A stretch of 45,129 nucleotides of DNA, taken from the NCBI GenBank assembly GCA_017451485.1, contig JAFTOG010000047.1, positions 1 to 45,129 on the forward strand, in the 5' to 3' direction. Origin of the DNA: Clostridia bacterium (GTDB lineage Bacteria; Bacillota; Clostridia; Oscillospirales; CAG-272). The translations under genes and the position numbers were made by a program. Of the stretch, positions 8,284 to 17,112 are shown piece after piece. The stretch's first letter is position 1. Each line of letters opens with the position of its first letter. The notes under the pieces are model-generated. The model did no database searches. It saw nothing but the letters and a program-made list of their open reading frames with translations, and was not told where the DNA came from.

Positions 8284-9309
8284 TTACTCCTTAATGAGCC
8301 CGAGGGCAATTTCATACATTGCCTCCAGGTCCGTGTACTTAACCACATTCGCCTGTGAATGAATATATCTTGAGGGGGCAGAGATAAGTCCCACCCTTAC
8401 TCCACATATGCTTTTTTGTATTGCAGAGGAGTCATTTCCTCCGGAAATGTACTTATTTAGCTGATACGGTATATTATTTTTCTTACAAATTGATATAAGC
8501 TTATTTACCGTATCCTTATCGTATATGGTTCCGTTATCCATAAAGGAAACAATCGCTCCGTCACCGAGGATGCAAACCTTTTTTTCATCGTCCACGCCGT
8601 ATATATCCTGTACAGCCTTTGACTCTATAACCAAAGCATAATCCGGCTTTACATATTCGGAGGCACATCTTGCACTTGAATAGGATATTTCCTCACGGCA
8701 GGTAAATGCGAACCAAAGGTCGTATTCTGTATCTGCTCCCTGCTTAATCGTGTCAATCAGCTTACACATTATGGCACATCCGTGTCTGTCATCAAGAGCC
8801 TTACACTTAATAAATCCATCTCCGTATTCCACATATTCGGAATCGAATACGAAATAATCTCCGATATCTGCATATTTCTCGGCATTCTCCTTGGATGTGG
8901 CACCTATGTCAATAAACATAGCATCCACCTTGGGGGGTTGCTTTTTCTCGTCATTTGTCAGAAGATGAATGGGCTTTGCAGATATAATACCCTTTATTCC
9001 TCTCTCGGACACTACCCTTTTGGCTCCAAGCACTAAGGGGTTCATTCCACCAACACAGCCGAACTTCAAAAATCCGTCCTCGGTAATCCCCTTAACCATA
9101 AAGCCCACCTCATCCATATGGGCGTTTATCATAAGCCTTGGCTTGTCCTTGTTTATTACATGGAAGTACAGGTTTCCCACCCTATCCTCTGCTATTTCAC
9201 AATTTGTCGGCAGGTCCCTTTCAATATACTCCCTTATCATGGACCTTACTCTGTCCTCATAGCCACTTGGTCCAAATTCCTCGCTAAGATTCTTAAGTAA
9301 TTCCTTCAT
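8284..9309 (-). CDS. M42-family metallo-aminopeptidase, second of three tandem copies
   Basis: This 341-residue M42 peptidase carries AHMDEVGFMV, KALDDRHGC and CREEISYSSA. In the metal-ligand block Glu replaces the usual Asp (VIESKAVQD), followed by a conserved LGDGA..SFMDNGT stretch. The Glu form is known in one branch of M42, so I read it as active rather than degenerate. The late His is in YIHSQAN. Its ATG overlaps the stop of the upstream copy (ATGA), and its stop lies two bases before the next start. It differs strongly from its two neighbours, so the tandem set is not a recent duplication. Confidence 0.85.
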   Translation of the reverse strand: MKELLKNLSEEFGPSGYEDRVRSMIREYIERDLPTNCEIAEDRVGNLYFHVINKDKPRLMINAHMDEVGFMVKGITEDGFLKFGCVGGMNPLVLGAKRVVSERGIKGIISAKPIHLLTNDEKKQPPKVDAMFIDIGATSKENAEKYADIGDYFVFDSEYVEYGDGFIKCKALDDRHGCAIMCKLIDTIKQGADTEYDLWFAFTCREEISYSSARCASEYVKPDYALVIESKAVQDIYGVDDEKKVCILGDGAIVSFMDNGTIYDKDTVNKLISICKKNNIPYQLNKYISGGNDSSAIQKSICGVRVGLISAPSRYIHSQANVVKYTDLEAMYEIALGLIKE

Positions 9310-10346
9310 ATTGCCTCCAAATCGGTCTTTTCTGTATATGCGACCCTAATCAAAATATCGGCAAGAGATCTTATATCCTTAAGACAGACTGTCTCAACGG
9401 GGGTGTGCATAGAACGGAGAGGTATGCTCATAAGAACGGTAGGGATACCCTCTCCGGTTACTGATACAAGATCGTTATTTGTATAAGTATATGAGGGCTC
9501 ACAAATTCTCTGATACGGTACGCCCTCCTTATCCAGCAGTCTCATTACACCTCTTGTCAATTTTCTGTCGGTAAGAGCTGATATATCTACGGATGCTCCC
9601 TTCCCACATACAATGCTGTCATAATCCTTATCGCCCTCAATAGCTCCGAAATTAACATCTGTAATTATCGCCATCCGGGGTCTGATCCGGCAGGCAGAAA
9701 GGGCTGCACCGCATTTCCCCGTTTCCTCCTGGGCAGACACTGTAGCATATATATCGTATTTAAGCTCCTCTGCACTCATACGCCTTACTGCATCAAATAT
9801 AGCACATACACATGCCTTATCATCAAGTGAGGCAGCAGCCACAAATCCGTTCTGCAGCTCTGTATATTCTCCGTTTATAACAACCGGGGAGCCAACAGGA
9901 ACAAGCTCCTTTAATTCATCCTTGGAATAGCCTGTATCGATATAAAGCTCCTCAATCTTCGGAACATTGCCCTTGCCCGACTTACTAAGGTGGGGAGGTA
10001 TGGATGATATCAAGCCATAAATTTCTCTTTTACCGTATACTGTAACCTCGGCAGAGGGAAGAATACGGGCATCGAGCCCTCCAATATTGGTTACAGAGAG
10101 AAATCCTCCCTCCAATATATCGGTAACCATCATTCCGACCATATCAAAATGGGCATCTATCATCAGCCTTGGGGCATTATTATTCAGGCTTTTTTTTACA
10201 AAAATAAAGTTGCCAAAGGAATCCTCGCTTGCCTCATCAAAATACTGACGGGCAATTTCAAAAAGCCTTGTGCGACTCTTTTTTTCAAATCCAGAAACCG
10301 TCATAAGGGAGCATAGCTCCTTTAATGACTCTTTTATAAAATCCAT
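9306..10346 (-). CDS. M42-family metallo-aminopeptidase, first of three tandem copies (divergent)
   Basis: This 346-residue M42-like peptidase is the most divergent of the set. The first metal motif reads DAHFDMVGMMV, where relatives have HMDE. The other blocks are AASLDDKACV, SAQEETGKCGA, IITDVNFG and the late His in SMHTPVE. All direct metal ligands expected for the family seem kept, so activity is likely. The start at 10346 is one base after the murD stop, so expression should follow murD. A role in recycling wall or nutrient peptides is inference from that position. Confidence 0.8.
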   Translation of the reverse strand: MDFIKESLKELCSLMTVSGFEKKSRTRLFEIARQYFDEASEDSFGNFIFVKKSLNNNAPRLMIDAHFDMVGMMVTDILEGGFLSVTNIGGLDARILPSAEVTVYGKREIYGLISSIPPHLSKSGKGNVPKIEELYIDTGYSKDELKELVPVGSPVVINGEYTELQNGFVAAASLDDKACVCAIFDAVRRMSAEELKYDIYATVSAQEETGKCGAALSACRIRPRMAIITDVNFGAIEGDKDYDSIVCGKGASVDISALTDRKLTRGVMRLLDKEGVPYQRICEPSYTYTNNDLVSVTGEGIPTVLMSIPLRSMHTPVETVCLKDIRSLADILIRVAYTEKTDLEAI

Positions 10347-10347
10347 T

Positions 10348-11634
10348 TTATAATCCTCTTACTATTTCCTTGAATTTATTTGCTTTTTCCATATAGTTTT
10401 TGAACATATCATAGCTTGCCGATGCAGGAGAAAGAACCACACTGTCTCCCGGCTTACAGGCTCCGGAGGCAATCCTTACACTTTCGGCAAAGCTGTCGCA
10501 AAGCACCGTATCGCATACTCCACATACGGCACGAAATATCTTTTCGCTGTTTGCTCCGCATATTACAGCACATTTAATTCCCTTAAGTCCGTCTTGAAGG
10601 CTATCATATGACAGGCTCTTATCATACCCACCGAGAATTACAGCTGTCCTTGGCTTATCAAAGGACGACAGGGTAGCTATTGTCCGTGATGGGGTGGAAT
10701 CAATTGAGCTATCGTAATATCGGACACCGTTCTTTTCAGCGATAAGCTCCATCCTGTGTGAGACTCCCTCGAAGGTGGAGACTCCGTATTCCAATCCCTT
10801 TATGCCTACATACGGGTACACAGCACCTACTGCAAGGCATACATTAAGAATATTAAATTCTCCACGGAGCTTTATGCAGGACAGAGGCAATACAGCATCC
10901 CTGTTTCTGTATATCCATCCGTTTTTCGGGTAGACATAGCTATATCCGTCAAAATCGGCTCTGCTCATATCCTTAAGCGTTGCATATGTAATATCCGCAT
11001 TGCTATCCACCAAGGATGATAAGGCACAGGTTTCCGTGCAATCCATATTAAGCACTGCTCTTTTAACGCCCTTAAGTATATTTGCCTTTGCATCCACATA
11101 CTCTTTGTGAGATGAGTGTATATCCATATGGTTAGGTGTTATATTGGTAATCACGGCACATTCCGGTACGGGAATCAAATCAATAAGCTGAAAGCTGGAT
11201 AGCTCACAAACAAGAATATCCTTCTCCTTAAGCTTCCCGACATAGTTAATAAGGGGATATCCGTTATTCCCACCGTAATAGGCAGGCAATCCCTCCACAT
11301 CAAGAATATGCTTAATAAGTGAGCATACCGTTGTCTTACCGTCAGAGCCTGTGACACCTATTTTATGACAACCGATATGGGAAAGAGCAAAGGATACCTC
11401 GGATGTGATAAGTCCCCCTCCGGTAATATGATAGGGCATGCAGGAGGGTGAACGAAATACCATATCCTCACAGGTATCAAGATATCCGTCGCCGTAAATA
11501 AGCTCTATCTCCGGTGGGACATCAACATAATCACCGGACCTTACTGTAAAGGAATAGCCGTAGCCTCTTAGCATCTCATATACTGCTCTGTTTGATATAC
11601 CGAAGCCTATCAAGGATATTTTCCCGTTAGTCAT
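10348..11634 (-). CDS. murD: UDP-N-acetylmuramoyl-L-alanine--D-glutamate ligase
   Basis: This 428-residue Mur ligase adds D-Glu to UDP-MurNAc-L-Ala in the cytosol. The ATP loop is GVTGSDGKTT (about 93-102). Mur-ligase signatures follow: ELSSFQL, ITNITPNHMD.H and the substrate Lys region KANIL, then GVSHRMELI, DSSIDSTPSRT and LGGYDKS in the C-terminal domain. ELSSFQL and the YD.S..STP block favour MurD over MurC, E or F. It is slightly shorter than usual because the N-terminal Rossmann domain is compact. It opens the six-gene operon. The ribosome site AAGGAG precedes the ATG by five to six bases. Confidence 0.9.
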   Translation of the reverse strand: MTNGKISLIGFGISNRAVYEMLRGYGYSFTVRSGDYVDVPPEIELIYGDGYLDTCEDMVFRSPSCMPYHITGGGLITSEVSFALSHIGCHKIGVTGSDGKTTVCSLIKHILDVEGLPAYYGGNNGYPLINYVGKLKEKDILVCELSSFQLIDLIPVPECAVITNITPNHMDIHSSHKEYVDAKANILKGVKRAVLNMDCTETCALSSLVDSNADITYATLKDMSRADFDGYSYVYPKNGWIYRNRDAVLPLSCIKLRGEFNILNVCLAVGAVYPYVGIKGLEYGVSTFEGVSHRMELIAEKNGVRYYDSSIDSTPSRTIATLSSFDKPRTAVILGGYDKSLSYDSLQDGLKGIKCAVICGANSEKIFRAVCGVCDTVLCDSFAESVRIASGACKPGDSVVLSPASASYDMFKNYMEKANKFKEIVRGL

Positions 11635-11648
11635 ATAATCTCCTTTTT

Positions 11649-11678
11649 ATTATACTAAATTTTGCGAATGTATTTCAA
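11649..11678 (-). promoter_or_regulatory. Sigma-A promoter of the murD operon
   Basis: On the minus strand TTGAAA (11673-11678), an 18-base spacer and TATAAT (11649-11654) lie just upstream of murD. The six genes 11634 to 5057 are overlapping or one to two bases apart and should form one transcript. Confidence 0.75.
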
Positions 11679-11720
11679 TACCATTTTAATAATATTTTAT
11701 TATTTTATAAAAATTTACAT

Positions 11721-12758
11721 TTACAAGCAAATAATATCTATTAAGTCGGAAAGTGAACAAGCACTGTCAGTCATAAGCAAAGGATACATACTGCCCGATG
11801 TAAAGCCCGGCACTGTATTGAGCTCATTGAATATAACCTCATCTTCTTTTGTAACGAAAAAATCAGCCCGGCACATTCCGTGGCATCCCGTGGCACGGAA
11901 CAGTGTTTTTGCATACTCTTTTATCAAATTCTCACACTCCTCCCCGATTTTTGCAGGGATTACCAGTCTTGTGCTACTGCTTTGGTATTTTGCCTTATAG
12001 TCATAAAAGTCACCCTCGTACTCAATTTGTCCTATTTTTCCAAGGATTATTTCTCCATTCCTTTCAAGAATGGCAATCTCTGTTTCTACTCCCGATATTG
12101 ATTTTTCCACAAGAACAGAATTAGATATTTCCAATGCTTTTTCTATACACAGGGTAAGACTATTTCTGTTTTCCACTCTATATACCCCAACGCTGGAGCC
12201 GGAGGACACAGCCTTAACGAACAGGGGATATCCTATTTTTTCGGCTCTTTTATAGATTTCACTCTCTGTGTAGGTGCTGCTTTTATTAAGGATAAAAAAG
12301 TCTGCGACAGGCACTCCGTTTTCTTTCGCTATCAGCTTTGTAAGATATTTATTAACGGTAAGTGCCCCTGCCTCGTTATTACATCCGAGACACCTTATCC
12401 CCATAACATCAAATACAGAATGCAGAACACCGTCCTCACCGTATGCACCGTGAATAATAGGAAATACGGTGTCCGGCTTTATCCTTTTTTCCTCTCCGTA
12501 ACAAAAATATGTAATTTCTCCTGTATTCACAAATAAGGATACAGGATATTTTTCTGTGCTGGATATCCACTCTCCATTTTCTATCAGGCATTCATCTCCA
12601 CAGTAAACATACCATTTTCCCTCTTCTGTTATTCCTATTTTATGTATTTCAAATTTTTCCCTGTTAATATGCTTAAGTATACATCCACAGGATTTAAGTG
12701 AAACGGAATATTCTCTGCTCTTCCCCCCGAAAATCAAACACAGAGTCTGCTTTTTCAT
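11721..12758 (-). CDS. ddl: D-alanine--D-alanine ligase
   Basis: This 345-residue ATP-grasp ligase makes the D-Ala-D-Ala end of the peptidoglycan precursor. Signatures are GGKSREYSVSL near the N-terminus, IIHGAYGEDG, KAVSSGSSVGV in the ATP-grasp part, and FFVTKEDEVIFNELNTVPG with the Mg-binding residues. The omega-loop region YDYKAKYQ fits D-Ala:D-Ala ligases rather than VanA-type lactate or VanC/VanG-type serine ligases. The ATG at 12758 has GGGGTGA about six bases upstream. A GTG three codons earlier falls inside that ribosome site and was rejected. Ddl sits immediately upstream of murD, so two wall-precursor enzymes are adjacent. Confidence 0.9.
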   Translation of the reverse strand: MKKQTLCLIFGGKSREYSVSLKSCGCILKHINREKFEIHKIGITEEGKWYVYCGDECLIENGEWISSTEKYPVSLFVNTGEITYFCYGEEKRIKPDTVFPIIHGAYGEDGVLHSVFDVMGIRCLGCNNEAGALTVNKYLTKLIAKENGVPVADFFILNKSSTYTESEIYKRAEKIGYPLFVKAVSSGSSVGVYRVENRNSLTLCIEKALEISNSVLVEKSISGVETEIAILERNGEIILGKIGQIEYEGDFYDYKAKYQSSSTRLVIPAKIGEECENLIKEYAKTLFRATGCHGMCRADFFVTKEDEVIFNELNTVPGFTSGSMYPLLMTDSACSLSDLIDIICL

Positions 12759-12806
12759 AATAATCACCCCAAAATTTCTTTCGGCTAATACAAATTACGA
12801 AAAATA

Positions 12807-12839
12807 AAAATGATACCAATCGCCGATCAGTATCATTTT
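12807..12839 (-). terminator. Terminator after prmC
   Basis: A long stem pairs AAAATGATAC with GTATCATTTT and continues inward with G-T wobbles around a GGC loop. It is followed on the minus strand by TATTTTT. It separates the ruvX-DUF1385-prmC operon from ddl. Confidence 0.8.
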
Positions 12840-12852
12840 ATGCAATATTTAA

Positions 12853-13680
12853 TTATTTGTTAATCAGGCATGCCCGTACATTACCACCGTAATCATACAG
12901 TATCTCATAGCCGGAATACATTTTATTTTCAACCACGAAGTTAAGAAGAGCCCTCATAGACTCCCCCTGGTCGAAGCCAAATTCAATTATAAGACAGCCT
13001 CCTGTCTTAAGATGGGAATAGCTGTTGTATATAATGGGTCTTATGATATCAAGACCGTCCTCTCCACCGTCAAGGGCAATATAAGGCTCCATTTTAACCT
13101 CATCGGACAGAGTATCCATATCCCTTGTAAGTATATACGGAGGGTTAGCAAGAATTGCATCATACTCTCCTACAAGAATATCACAAGTTGCATCGGCTTC
13201 CATAAAGCTACATTTTTCCGAAATATGATGCAGATGTGCATTTTTACGGGCCATATTAAGGGCGTCCTCTGAAATATCCACAAGGGTAAGCTCCGTAATA
13301 TCGGGACGATACAGAAGCAGAGAAATACCTATACAACCACTTCCTGTACACAAATCTGCCACACGACCCTGTTTTTTTACAACATTTATAGCCTTTTCCA
13401 CTACAATCTCGGTGTCCTGCCTTGGTATTAAGCACTTATCAGAGACAAGAAAGCTCTTACCCATAAAGCTCCATTTACCAAAGATGTGCTGAAGGGGTAT
13501 TCTTTTTTTCCTCTTTTCCACAACAGCAAGTACAGGTCCATCATCATATTCTCTGTCCTTATCAGCAAGTATGGATGATGGGCTTACGGAAAAAAGATGC
13601 TCTATGGTAAGGTATGCCTCACATTTTGCCTCTTTTGAGCCTGCATCGGCAAAGGTCCTTATTATTTCATTAATTTTCAT
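12853..13680 (-). CDS. prmC: Peptide chain release factor N5-glutamine methyltransferase
   Basis: This 275-residue SAM-dependent methyltransferase modifies the GGQ glutamine of release factors. The SAM motif is VADLCTGSGCIGI, and the diagnostic catalytic motif is ILANPPYI. An N-terminal helical domain precedes them, and IPLQHIFGKWSF is typical of the family. It overlaps the DUF1385 gene by 11 bases. The usual partner prfA is not beside it here, but DUF1385 next to prmC is a common Clostridia arrangement. Confidence 0.92.
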   Translation of the reverse strand: MKINEIIRTFADAGSKEAKCEAYLTIEHLFSVSPSSILADKDREYDDGPVLAVVEKRKKRIPLQHIFGKWSFMGKSFLVSDKCLIPRQDTEIVVEKAINVVKKQGRVADLCTGSGCIGISLLLYRPDITELTLVDISEDALNMARKNAHLHHISEKCSFMEADATCDILVGEYDAILANPPYILTRDMDTLSDEVKMEPYIALDGGEDGLDIIRPIIYNSYSHLKTGGCLIIEFGFDQGESMRALLNFVVENKMYSGYEILYDYGGNVRACLINK

Positions 13681-14869
13681 TATCTTCTGAGATATTTTCT
13701 GTATTTACAGACACTTCCTCGGCTTTTTCCGTTGTTTCGCCTAAGGCCTGCACCTCGTTTACGCAGGAATCTGGCTCCTCTGCCTTAGCATTATTGTTTT
13801 CATTTTCTCTTTCTGCCTTGGCTATGGCCTTCTTTTCCTTAAGCTCGGCAACCTTCTTTTCTACATCCTTCTTTTTCATTGCTGTAAAGCCGATATGCTT
13901 AAGATTGTCCTCTACATCTATATCATACTGCTCTGTATCAAAATCGGGAAATTCCTCAGGCATAGAGGATTTGATTGCACAAATAGCGATGGCGAGCTGA
14001 CCCTCATCCGGCTCCTTAGTGGTTATCCTCTGCATCCAAAGACCCGGAGCTGAGCAGATTTTGGTAAATATATTATCGTGCTTGCCGGCAAACATAATAA
14101 ACTCGTAGCCGATTCCCACCACAAGAGGGAGAATAGCAAGCTTTATCGCTGCCCTTAACCAGGTGTTATCCCATACGGGAATAAGCATACCTGTAAAAAT
14201 GCCGATTATAAGCATTACAAACATAAAGCTTGTTCCACAACGGGGGTGAAAGCGTGTGCATTTTTTTGCATTCTCGGGAGTAAGCTCCATTCCCGCCTCA
14301 TAGCAGGCGATGGATTTATGCTCTGCTCCGTGGTATTGGAATACTCTCTTTATGTCCTTCATCAAGGATACAATGAGCATATATGATATAAATATAAGGA
14401 TCTTGATAACGCCCTCTATGGTTGCCTTAAGGTATCTGTTTATATCACCTGTAAAGTACTCCAGCACTCTTGTAAGAAAGCCCGGCAGCCACATAAAAAG
14501 ACCTATGGCAAGTGCAACACCGAGTATCATGGAAATTGCCATTATAAGGGCAGTTCCTACTCCACCCGATTTCTTTTCCTCATCCTTTTTTTCCTCTTCA
14601 AGCTCCAATACTGCTGTGGACTTGCTTATTGTCTTAAAGGAAAGAACAAGGGATTCTACAAATCCGATTATTCCACGCAGGAGAGGAATATTAAGCCATT
14701 TGTGTTTTTTTCTGACAGAAACGAATTTTGATTTCTGTATATCTACGCTTCCATCCTCTTTTCTCATAGCGAGGCATACATCCTCACCGTTCTTCATCAT
14801 TACGCCCTCAATAACCGCCTGTCCACCAACCTTATTGCGGCGGCACGAAAGCTCACAATTTTTATCCAT
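13670..14869 (-). CDS. DUF1385 (YqhQ-like) membrane protein
   Basis: This 399-residue protein has the DUF1385 hallmark GGQAVIEGVMMKNG near its start. Four or five membrane segments lie between about residues 95 and 265, with the conserved RVFQYHGAEHKSIACYE and KKCTRFHPRCGTSFMF blocks between them. The C-terminal 110 residues are charged (Lys/Glu-rich), cytosolic and probably disordered. The biochemical role is unknown. The ATG at 14869 overlaps the ruvX stop by eight bases (ATGGATAA), and a GAAAGGG lies upstream. It is the middle gene of ruvX-DUF1385-prmC. Confidence 0.88.
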   Translation of the reverse strand: MDKNCELSCRRNKVGGQAVIEGVMMKNGEDVCLAMRKEDGSVDIQKSKFVSVRKKHKWLNIPLLRGIIGFVESLVLSFKTISKSTAVLELEEEKKDEEKKSGGVGTALIMAISMILGVALAIGLFMWLPGFLTRVLEYFTGDINRYLKATIEGVIKILIFISYMLIVSLMKDIKRVFQYHGAEHKSIACYEAGMELTPENAKKCTRFHPRCGTSFMFVMLIIGIFTGMLIPVWDNTWLRAAIKLAILPLVVGIGYEFIMFAGKHDNIFTKICSAPGLWMQRITTKEPDEGQLAIAICAIKSSMPEEFPDFDTEQYDIDVEDNLKHIGFTAMKKKDVEKKVAELKEKKAIAKAERENENNNAKAEEPDSCVNEVQALGETTEKAEEVSVNTENISEDNEN

Positions 14870-15290
14870 TAAGTTTCCCTTTCTCTCTGTCAAGGTAGCT
14901 TTGAAGTATAAGAGATGCACTCATAGCATCAATTATATTCTTTCTTTTTGCTCCTCTTGTGTTGGTTATATTAAGTATAGTATGTGCATTAGCCGTAGAA
15001 AGCCGTTCATCAAAGAGCTCAACCTCTATATCCGTAAGCTCCTTTAGTCTTTCTGCAAATGCCCTCGCCTTTTCGGAACGGGGGCCAAGAGTACCGTTCA
15101 TATTTATAGGATGCCCAAGAACAATCTTACCAATATTATTTTCAATGGCGAACCGAGCAACACCCTGTGCCGTTTTTTCAAAGCCACCCTTTATGCATCC
15201 ACAGGCACTGGCAAGAAAGCCAGTTATATCCGACATTGCAAGACCTGTCCTGGCGTCTCCGAAGTCAACACCCAGTATCTTTTTATTCAT
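14862..15290 (-). CDS. ruvX: Putative pre-16S rRNA nuclease / Holliday junction resolvase-like YqgF
   Basis: This 142-residue RNase H-like protein has the YqgF pattern: ILGVDFGDARTGLA (first Asp), IVLGHPINMNGT, VELFDERLST (Glu) and IDAMSASLILQSYL (last Asp). The acidic triad is complete. YqgF members mature 16S rRNA 5' ends in E. coli and are annotated as RuvX. The ATG at 15290 has GGAGG five to six bases upstream; longer in-frame starts cross the promoter and were rejected. Confidence 0.9.
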   Translation of the reverse strand: MNKKILGVDFGDARTGLAMSDITGFLASACGCIKGGFEKTAQGVARFAIENNIGKIVLGHPINMNGTLGPRSEKARAFAERLKELTDIEVELFDERLSTANAHTILNITNTRGAKRKNIIDAMSASLILQSYLDREKGKLNG

Positions 15291-15344
15291 AGCTTCCTCC
15301 CTTTTTATTGTCCGTTTCGCAAAAGAAATCAAAAATGTACATTC

Positions 15345-15373
15345 ATTGTAACACATCGAAAAAACAAATTCAA
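15345..15373 (-). promoter_or_regulatory. Promoter of ruvX-DUF1385-prmC
   Basis: On the minus strand TTGAAT (15368-15373), a 17-base spacer and TACAAT (15345-15350) lie 55 bases ahead of the ruvX ATG. Confidence 0.65.
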
Positions 15374-15404
15374 TTATATATTGTAAATTTTTTATAATAC
15401 ACAG

Positions 15405-15433
15405 TTGCATTTTCAACAATTTTGTGGTATATT
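15405..15433 (+). promoter_or_regulatory. Promoter of the small acidic membrane protein gene
   Basis: TTGCAT (15405-15410), 17 bases and TATATT (15428-15433) lie 38 bases ahead of the ATG at 15472. It is divergent from the ruvX promoter. Confidence 0.6.
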
Positions 15434-15471
15434 ATTAGTATAAGTAAAAAAATAAGAAGGAGTGATTCGTA

Positions 15472-15708
15472 ATGAAAAATAGCTTTGTTAAAGGATTTTT
15501 AGCTTTTTGTGCTGTAATGCTCTCTTTCGCAGCTGCTATTGGTGTAGTAATGCAGGTATTCAAGAAGTTCTTTACAGTTTCTATTGAATTTAGCCCCAAA
15601 TATGAGAATGACGAGTGTGAATGTGAAGACTGCTGTGAAGAGGTAGAGGCTGACGACAGCATTGAGTTCAATCTTTGTGATGAAGATGCTGAGGTTGAAA
15701 ACGCATAA
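15472..15708 (+). CDS. Small acidic, Cys-rich single-pass membrane protein
   Basis: This is a 78-residue protein that I do not recognise. Residues 1-7 are basic, and residues about 8-30 form one hydrophobic helix (FLAFCAVMLSFAAAIGVVMQ). A short KKFF follows, then a strongly acidic tail with a CECEDCC cluster at about 49-55 and a further Cys in the C-terminal part. The tail could bind metal; that is inference only. The gene is monocistronic, with its own promoter, a good AAGGAG eight bases before the ATG and a strong terminator, so it is a real gene and not an overlap artefact. Confidence 0.75.
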   Translation: MKNSFVKGFLAFCAVMLSFAAAIGVVMQVFKKFFTVSIEFSPKYENDECECEDCCEEVEADDSIEFNLCDEDAEVENA

Positions 15709-15735
15709 TTAATCTAAGCTCCAATATGCAAATTT

Positions 15736-15769
15736 ATAGCGTAGCGATTTTCGCTACGCTATATTTTTT
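15736..15769. terminator. Intrinsic terminator, usable from both sides
   Basis: A 12-bp perfect stem (15736-15747 with 15751-15762, loop TTT) is followed by a T-rich run. It separates the small protein gene from the convergent SGNH hydrolase gene ending at 15781. Confidence 0.85.
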
Positions 15770-15780
15770 ATTCTGCATTA

Positions 15781-16737
15781 CTAAAATTTTATCTTTTTCA
15801 TATGCTCAAATATACCCTGTGCCATCAGCTCGCTTCCGTAGGCATTGGGATGAATGCAATCGGTAAAGCACTCCTGAATATGAGGAACAAGGTGCCATCC
15901 GTCTATAACGCTGATATTAGGGTATTTGGCACATTCGGCTTTGATTTTTTTACATACGGCGTTTAATCTCTCAGGATTATATCCGGGGTCAAAACGGTAA
16001 ATGGGGGTTACACTTATAACGGGTATATCTCCGTACGCCCTGTTTAATGCACTGTAAAATTCCTCTATATTTTTTTCGTAATCGTAGCTTAAATCATCGT
16101 GATAATTAGTACCGAGAGCCACAAGGATCTTATCGGGGACAAAGCCCTCTATCGGCATAACGCTTCCCTTTTCGTATCTGTATCCACCTATCCCCTGGAC
16201 CAACATTTCATAATCCGTTTTTCTATAGAGGGAGTTTATGTAGGAGGAGCCTGAAATTTTTGCACCGTAGCCCTGAGTAATAGAATCTCCAATAGCAAGG
16301 AGCTTTTTATTCCTTGCCCTTACAGATTTCCATTTGCCATTAACGGTAAGGCACTTAATTCCGATAGGAACATCTATGGGCAGGTACAGGGTCACCTTTT
16401 TCTCTCCGTCATGAAGAGTAAAGTTCGCTATGCCCTTGCCTCCCCTTGTAATATGATGGATTCCCATAGCAAGATCGTCTACATAAAGGTCAATGGAATT
16501 ATCCCCTGAATACACCTCGGGAGTATTATAGTATAACGATATTTCTTTGGCATCTGTGATAAATTCTATTTTTATTCCCGTCTGTAGCTTAGCACGGGTA
16601 TACCAGAATTGATCTCTTTCCTTAAAGTGGTCAAGCTGTTTTTCGGAATAATGATAAGGATACAGATATCCCTTATCCTCCTTAAAAAAGCACGCACCAT
16701 TTATAAGTTTCTTTATAGAACCAACTAAAAGCTTCAT
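15781..16737 (-). CDS. SGNH/GDSL-family esterase with N-terminal accessory domain
   Basis: This 318-residue protein ends in an SGNH hydrolase domain (about 145-318). Block I is AIGDSITQGYG with the Ser nucleophile, LVALGTNYHDD is the N block, and DCIHPNAYG holds the Asp and His. The N-terminal 140 residues are beta-rich (EVYSGDNSIDLYVDD), as in SsfX3-like or carbohydrate-esterase-like two-domain proteins. There is no signal peptide, so it should be cytosolic. Deacetylation of imported sugars is a plausible role, but the substrate is unknown. It starts nine bases after the XRE regulator gene, so the two are probably cotranscribed. Confidence 0.8.
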   Translation of the reverse strand: MKLLVGSIKKLINGACFFKEDKGYLYPYHYSEKQLDHFKERDQFWYTRAKLQTGIKIEFITDAKEISLYYNTPEVYSGDNSIDLYVDDLAMGIHHITRGGKGIANFTLHDGEKKVTLYLPIDVPIGIKCLTVNGKWKSVRARNKKLLAIGDSITQGYGAKISGSSYINSLYRKTDYEMLVQGIGGYRYEKGSVMPIEGFVPDKILVALGTNYHDDLSYDYEKNIEEFYSALNRAYGDIPVISVTPIYRFDPGYNPERLNAVCKKIKAECAKYPNISVIDGWHLVPHIQECFTDCIHPNAYGSELMAQGIFEHMKKIKF

Positions 16738-16746
16738 ATGTCCTGC

Positions 16747-17094
16747 TTAGTTAAGTCTTATACTTCTTGTAATCAAGAGAGCCTGTAGCACCTTGCGTAC
16801 GGAGGCCATATCGGATGGGTGGTCGAAAAGCATTTTAGCAATATCGGTAGGAACCTCTTTTCTTTCTCTTGAAGCAATGTCGTAAAACATATTTTTTTCA
16901 TCTGCTGTAAGCTTAGTCAGAGTGTTTATCATTCTCATCTGCACATCAGCAGGAGGGGGACAAACCTTTCCCGAGGCTATATCATAAAAATACGGCTTTC
17001 CTATGCCGACAGACTCATAAAAATTCTGCTGTGTAAGTCCTTGCTTTTTAATAGCCTCCTTCAAAAAATTGCCAAAGGTCATATTGATATCCAT
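16747..17094 (-). CDS. XRE-type helix-turn-helix regulator
   Basis: This 115-residue protein has an N-terminal HTH_3-like domain (about 6-65; QGLTQQNFYESVGIGKPYFYDIASG) and a helical C-terminus. The ATG at 17094 follows AAGGAGA by seven to eight bases. A near-perfect 22-base palindrome overlaps its promoter -10, so autoregulation is likely. It leads the SGNH hydrolase gene. Confidence 0.8.
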   Translation of the reverse strand: MDINMTFGNFLKEAIKKQGLTQQNFYESVGIGKPYFYDIASGKVCPPPADVQMRMINTLTKLTADEKNMFYDIASRERKEVPTDIAKMLFDHPSDMASVRKVLQALLITRSIRLN

Positions 17095-17112
17095 AATTAT
17101 CTCTCCTTTTCG

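Noticed and set aside
8284..9309. The Glu-for-Asp change in the second M42 peptidase as an inactivating mutation
   Set aside because: Glu at this ligand position is found in a known branch of the family, and the surrounding sequence matches that branch.
11721..12758. Van-type resistance ligase
   Set aside because: The omega-loop YDYKAKY region and lack of vanH/X/T or two-component genes nearby fit ordinary D-Ala-D-Ala ligase.
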